A model generated the notes under the pieces. The model was not told where the DNA came from, made no database searches, and was given only the letters and a program-made list of their open reading frames with translations. A stretch of DNA of 54,980 nucleotides from Foetidibacter luteolus (GTDB lineage: Bacteria; Bacteroidota; Bacteroidia; Chitinophagales; Chitinophagaceae): the NCBI RefSeq assembly GCF_009650435.1, contig NZ_VVIP01000031.1, forward strand, positions 1 to 54,980, read 5' to 3'. Shown here piece after piece: positions 52,222-54,980 of this stretch (position 1 is the stretch's first letter; every line of letters begins with the position of its first letter). The translations under genes and the position numbers were made by a program.

Positions 52222-54300
52222 TTACCCCCTCAAGTGATATGCCTTGGGCCTGGTAAAACCTCGCAGGCCTGCATGGGAAAGCGTGGAGCCAAATCCGGAA
52301 TGTTTTCTTCCGCTCCACGGCAAGGCGGCGCTTACACAGTCGCAGCAGTTCCAATAGCCTGTACCACTGTCTACTTTACCCAATATAGTCTCTGCCCTGT
52401 TCCTGCTTGCGGTATATACCGAAGCGGTAAGACCATACTCCGTATCCTGCATCAGTTTAACAGCCTCTTCATCGCTGTTCACCTTCATAATGCCGATAAC
52501 AGGACCGAAAGATTCATCCTTCATCAGCAACATATCATGACTGGCGTTTACCACTACCGTAGGCTCAAAATAATATCCTTTGCCAGGTATTTGCTTGCCG
52601 CCGGCAAGCACTTTGCCGCCTTTACCTACAGCATCGTTTATTTGGTTGTCCAGCACGTTTAACTGCTCTTTCCGGGTAAGCGGTCCAATGTAAACGCCGC
52701 TTTCTGTTGGCAGCCCTTTTTTCCAGGATGCAACCTCTTTCACAAACTCGTCCACGTAACTGTCATACACTTTTTCATGCACATAAATACGTTCTACGCT
52801 GCAACAGCTTTGGCCATTGTTGTAAAATGCACCATCGGCTGTTGCGGCCGCTACCCCCTTAATATCCTCAATATCATCCGCAACATACAACGGGTCTTTT
52901 CCGCCCAGTTCGCACTGGCAGGGCACCATTTTTGGGGCTACCCTTTCGTAAATGTATTTGCCGGTTTTATAAGAGCCGGTAAAAAAGTACCCGTCAAAGG
53001 GTAAATCCAGCAGCACTTCGCCCACAGCGCCGGCGCCCACAGCCACCTGGAAAGCCGTTTCCGGAACGCCTGCCTGCTTTAATAATTTTTCTATTTCAAG
53101 GCCGGTGAGCACCGCATATTCAGATGGTTTGTACATTACTGAATTACCGGCCAGCAACGCCGGTATAAACACATTGGTTCCAACCAGGTAGGGATAGTTC
53201 CATGCCGAGATATTGCAAATAACGCCCAGCGGTTCATACGATATTTTTTCCGTAAGCCCGGGTTCTTCAACCATCACTTCATCACTTAAATATTTTTCAG
53301 CGTTGCCTGCCAACCATTTAATACGGGCCCTGGCGCCATTCACCTCGTTGCGTGATTGTTGCAATGGCTTACCTACTTCCGATGTCAGCACAGCGGCCAG
53401 GTGCTCCTTATGCTCTTCCAGCAACTCAGAAAACCGCTGGATTATCTTAACCCGTTCAGCCAGTGCCACTGCACCCCATTTAGCATGATGGTTACGCAAT
53501 GTTGCTAATTTTTGCTCAAGGCTTTCTTTGCTGTCCTGTGTCAGTTCGGTAATAATTTCTTCTGTAGCGGGGTTAACTACCTGTAATTTTTTCATGTTGG
53601 TATTTCTTACTGCTGAAAGAAACTGGTTTTTAATATGCTGAGAAAAAGGGTTCTGTTCTTTTTCAATCATTCTTTCGGGGTGCCATTGCACGCAAAGCAT
53701 AAAGCCCTTGCCTGTTTTGTCCGCAAATTCAAACCCTTCAATTGTTTTGTCATCTGCAGCGTACACGTTGGGCAACAGGCCCGGTGCAATAGCCTGCGGG
53801 TGCACAGCCTGGTGGTGGGCGCTGTTCACCGCACCATCCACAGCGCCTGTAACAGTATGCAAAAAAGTTTCCTTTACTGCCGCTACTTTATGCTGTTTAT
53901 CAATCACGTCTTTTTTATGCTGGCTGTTGCCATTACCAAGGTCTTGTACAAGTTTGCCGCCCTCCAGCACATTTACCAGTTGCATACCGCGGCAAATACC
54001 AAGCACAGGCAATTGCTGCAGTTGAGAGTAACGGTAAATATTTTCTTCAAACCTGTCCCGCTGCAGCGAAAAAGCAGAAGGCCTGTTCACATAATCCGCA
54101 CTGCCGTTATAATAGGATGGGTGTACGTCCACACCGCCGGTTAGTACAAAACCGTCGCAGGAGTAGATGTCCTGCACATTGTTTTTTTCGTAAGACAGTA
54201 CTGTTATTTCAATGTCATCCGCAAGGTCCTGTGCAGTAAACCAGTTCACATAATTTTCAAACAACATTTCCGAATAGCTGATACCTATTTTTTTCTTCAT
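52222..54300 (-). CDS. Fusion: glutamine amidotransferase (PuuD-like) and aldehyde dehydrogenase
   Basis: This 692-residue protein joins two enzymes. Residues 1-232 form a class I glutamine amidotransferase of the gamma-glutamyl-GABA hydrolase type: TGGVDVHPSYY, nucleophile loop LGICRGMQ (Cys103) and catalytic WHPE (His207, Glu209). Residues 236-692 form a complete aldehyde dehydrogenase: WNYP (Asn369), CELGGKDP (Glu464), NNGQSCCSVE (Cys499), GYWNCCDC and the closing FGSTLSHAGLRGF. The linker is only about three residues and the second domain begins with an in-frame Met236, so fusion through a lost stop codon is plausible. A Puu-like polyamine or gamma-aminobutyrate role is inferred. Confidence 0.9.
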   Translation of the reverse strand: MKKKIGISYSEMLFENYVNWFTAQDLADDIEITVLSYEKNNVQDIYSCDGFVLTGGVDVHPSYYNGSADYVNRPSAFSLQRDRFEENIYRYSQLQQLPVLGICRGMQLVNVLEGGKLVQDLGNGNSQHKKDVIDKQHKVAAVKETFLHTVTGAVDGAVNSAHHQAVHPQAIAPGLLPNVYAADDKTIEGFEFADKTGKGFMLCVQWHPERMIEKEQNPFSQHIKNQFLSAVRNTNMKKLQVVNPATEEIITELTQDSKESLEQKLATLRNHHAKWGAVALAERVKIIQRFSELLEEHKEHLAAVLTSEVGKPLQQSRNEVNGARARIKWLAGNAEKYLSDEVMVEEPGLTEKISYEPLGVICNISAWNYPYLVGTNVFIPALLAGNSVMYKPSEYAVLTGLEIEKLLKQAGVPETAFQVAVGAGAVGEVLLDLPFDGYFFTGSYKTGKYIYERVAPKMVPCQCELGGKDPLYVADDIEDIKGVAAATADGAFYNNGQSCCSVERIYVHEKVYDSYVDEFVKEVASWKKGLPTESGVYIGPLTRKEQLNVLDNQINDAVGKGGKVLAGGKQIPGKGYYFEPTVVVNASHDMLLMKDESFGPVIGIMKVNSDEEAVKLMQDTEYGLTASVYTASRNRAETILGKVDSGTGYWNCCDCVSAALPWSGRKHSGFGSTLSHAGLRGFTRPKAYHLRG

Positions 54301-54773
54301 TTTTTACAAAGGAATTTTATGGGCCCGGCTGCATTACTACTATTTAGCTGCCGTTGCGTCGCACTCTTGTACGCCACCGCTATATGCGGCAGCAAAATCT
54401 ATCCGTTAACCCCGCAAAAATACAGGAATGAACTGAGGCTTTTTCCGGCCAGGAATAATAAGCCATTCTAAAAAATGTATTATATCAAGCTTAATAAACG
54501 CATTACACAACCTGTGTTCCAGCGGAACACTTAATGGGTAGAAGATTGCAGGCTGCTGCCTGCGTTCCGGAGGAACGCTTTGTGCCTATACATGTGTGGA
54601 ATGGCACAAAATGTTCCTCTGGGAAAGCTCAAACGAGTCGTTACTTATCTCTACCTTATAGATCTTACTAATAAGTGATTGACTTTTAAATAATTGCAAC
54701 ACTTATCATTTTTTTCTCCTTGTAACTTTACAAAGGGTAGCGACTATTTATTCGACTAAAAATTCGACTAATT
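54301..54773. repeat. Repeat-filled gap before the integrase, with 12-bp iterated motif
   Basis: Bases 54318-54395 carry the TATGGGCCCGGC, TTGCGTCGCACTCTTGTAC and TATGCGGCA words also found at 37217. Bases 54490-54625 are a second family C element (GTGTTCCAGCGGAACAC, GCGTTCCGGAGGAACGC, AAAATGTTCCTCTG). Bases 54741-54770 hold three CGACTA motifs in a 12-bp period directly before the integrase ATG. Confidence 0.7.
54741..54770 (+). promoter_or_regulatory. Three CGACTA repeats with 12-bp period upstream of the integrase
   Basis: CGACTA occurs at 54741, 54753 and 54765, each spaced by a 6-base AT-rich stretch (TTTATT, AAAATT). The last one ends three bases before the integrase ATG. This could be a binding array for a regulator, excisionase or the recombinase itself, or part of the leader. 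Confidence 0.45.
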
Positions 54774-54980
54774 ATGTTGTTTCCAATCAGACCAATTTGT
54801 AATGTGCGAAAAACCCGCAGAGACGGAACAAGCCTTATCCAGATTCAGTATTGTTACCGTGCAGACAAAAAAACACTGCTTAATACCGGCATAGCGATAC
54901 CTCCACAGTACTGGATGAAAAGACGCTTATCCATTTCTGATGATTTGCCAGCAATTTATGGCAACGTTTTGAATTTAAAT
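54774..54980 (+). CDS. Site-specific integrase (tyrosine recombinase type), N-terminal part
   Basis: The ATG at 54774 opens a frame that runs off the window end after 69 codons. It reads MLFPIRPICNVRKTRRDGTS, then IQYCYRADKKTLLNTGIAIP and PQYWMKRRLSISDDLPAIYG. This matches the N-terminal arm-binding/SAM-like domain that begins many Bacteroidetes integrases. The catalytic Arg-His-Arg-Tyr residues lie outside the window. It marks a probable mobile element boundary or cargo region to the right. Confidence 0.85.
   Translation, partial: MLFPIRPICNVRKTRRDGTSLIQIQYCYRADKKTLLNTGIAIPPQYWMKRRLSISDDLPAIYGNVLNLN

Noticed and set aside
54301..54773. Possible tRNA attachment site beside the integrase
   Set aside because: No cloverleaf or GTTCGA-type T loop was found in this gap.

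Overview
The window looks like chromosomal DNA from a Bacteroidetes bacterium, most likely a Chitinophagaceae relative. This rests on a SusC/SusD pair, SusC-type TonB receptor architecture, very large FtsX/MacB-type permeases in series, a DUF4097 protein, a TAnnTTTG-like promoter before the RNase P RNA gene, weak or absent Shine-Dalgarno signals, and an integrase N-terminus of the type common in Bacteroidetes mobile elements. The taxonomic call is inference; there is no 16S rRNA here. No rRNA, tRNA, insertion sequence or CRISPR array was recognised.

Layout. Bases 1-4000 hold an intergenic repeat followed by a plus-strand operon (SPOR protein, M20 amidohydrolase, TPR histidine kinase). From 4.4 to 7.7 kb come a nitrilase-family hydrolase, a small membrane protein, mannose-6-phosphate isomerase and a YraN-type nuclease-fold protein. 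From 7.7 to 18.3 kb four paralogous permeases of about 800 residues lie head to tail on the minus strand with no ABC ATPase beside them, followed by an 18-residue-repeat DUF4097 protein, an Rrf2 regulator and a fifth, shorter permease. From 22.4 to 30.5 kb are UbiX, an ABC exporter, YceH, an outer membrane barrel protein, a small TPR protein, a CrtA-like oxygenase, a DnaJ-domain membrane protein, the RNase P RNA gene and a probable M14-like zinc hydrolase. From 30.8 to 37.2 kb are a glutamate-synthase-like FMN protein, a small lipoprotein and a large FG-GAP/ASPIC protein. From 37.6 to 46.6 kb is an apparent nutrient-uptake region: AraC regulator, vanadium haloperoxidase/PAP2 protein, SusD, SusC and a divergent ROK regulator. 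The remainder holds a hemerythrin protein, an AT-rich orphan, phosphoglucomutase/phosphomannomutase, a Pcm methyltransferase, a hypothetical protein, an unusual glutamine-amidotransferase/aldehyde-dehydrogenase fusion and, cut by the right edge, a tyrosine-recombinase-type integrase.

Most intergenic space is filled by several families of short dispersed repeats, in both orientations and always outside genes. At least five families can be told apart by eye. One gives an identical 84-bp direct repeat on either side of the FG-GAP gene. These repeats, the single-polypeptide GATase-ALDH fusion, the orphan permease series, a possible frameshifted small membrane gene, and the 12-bp iterated motif just before the integrase are the points most worth following up.
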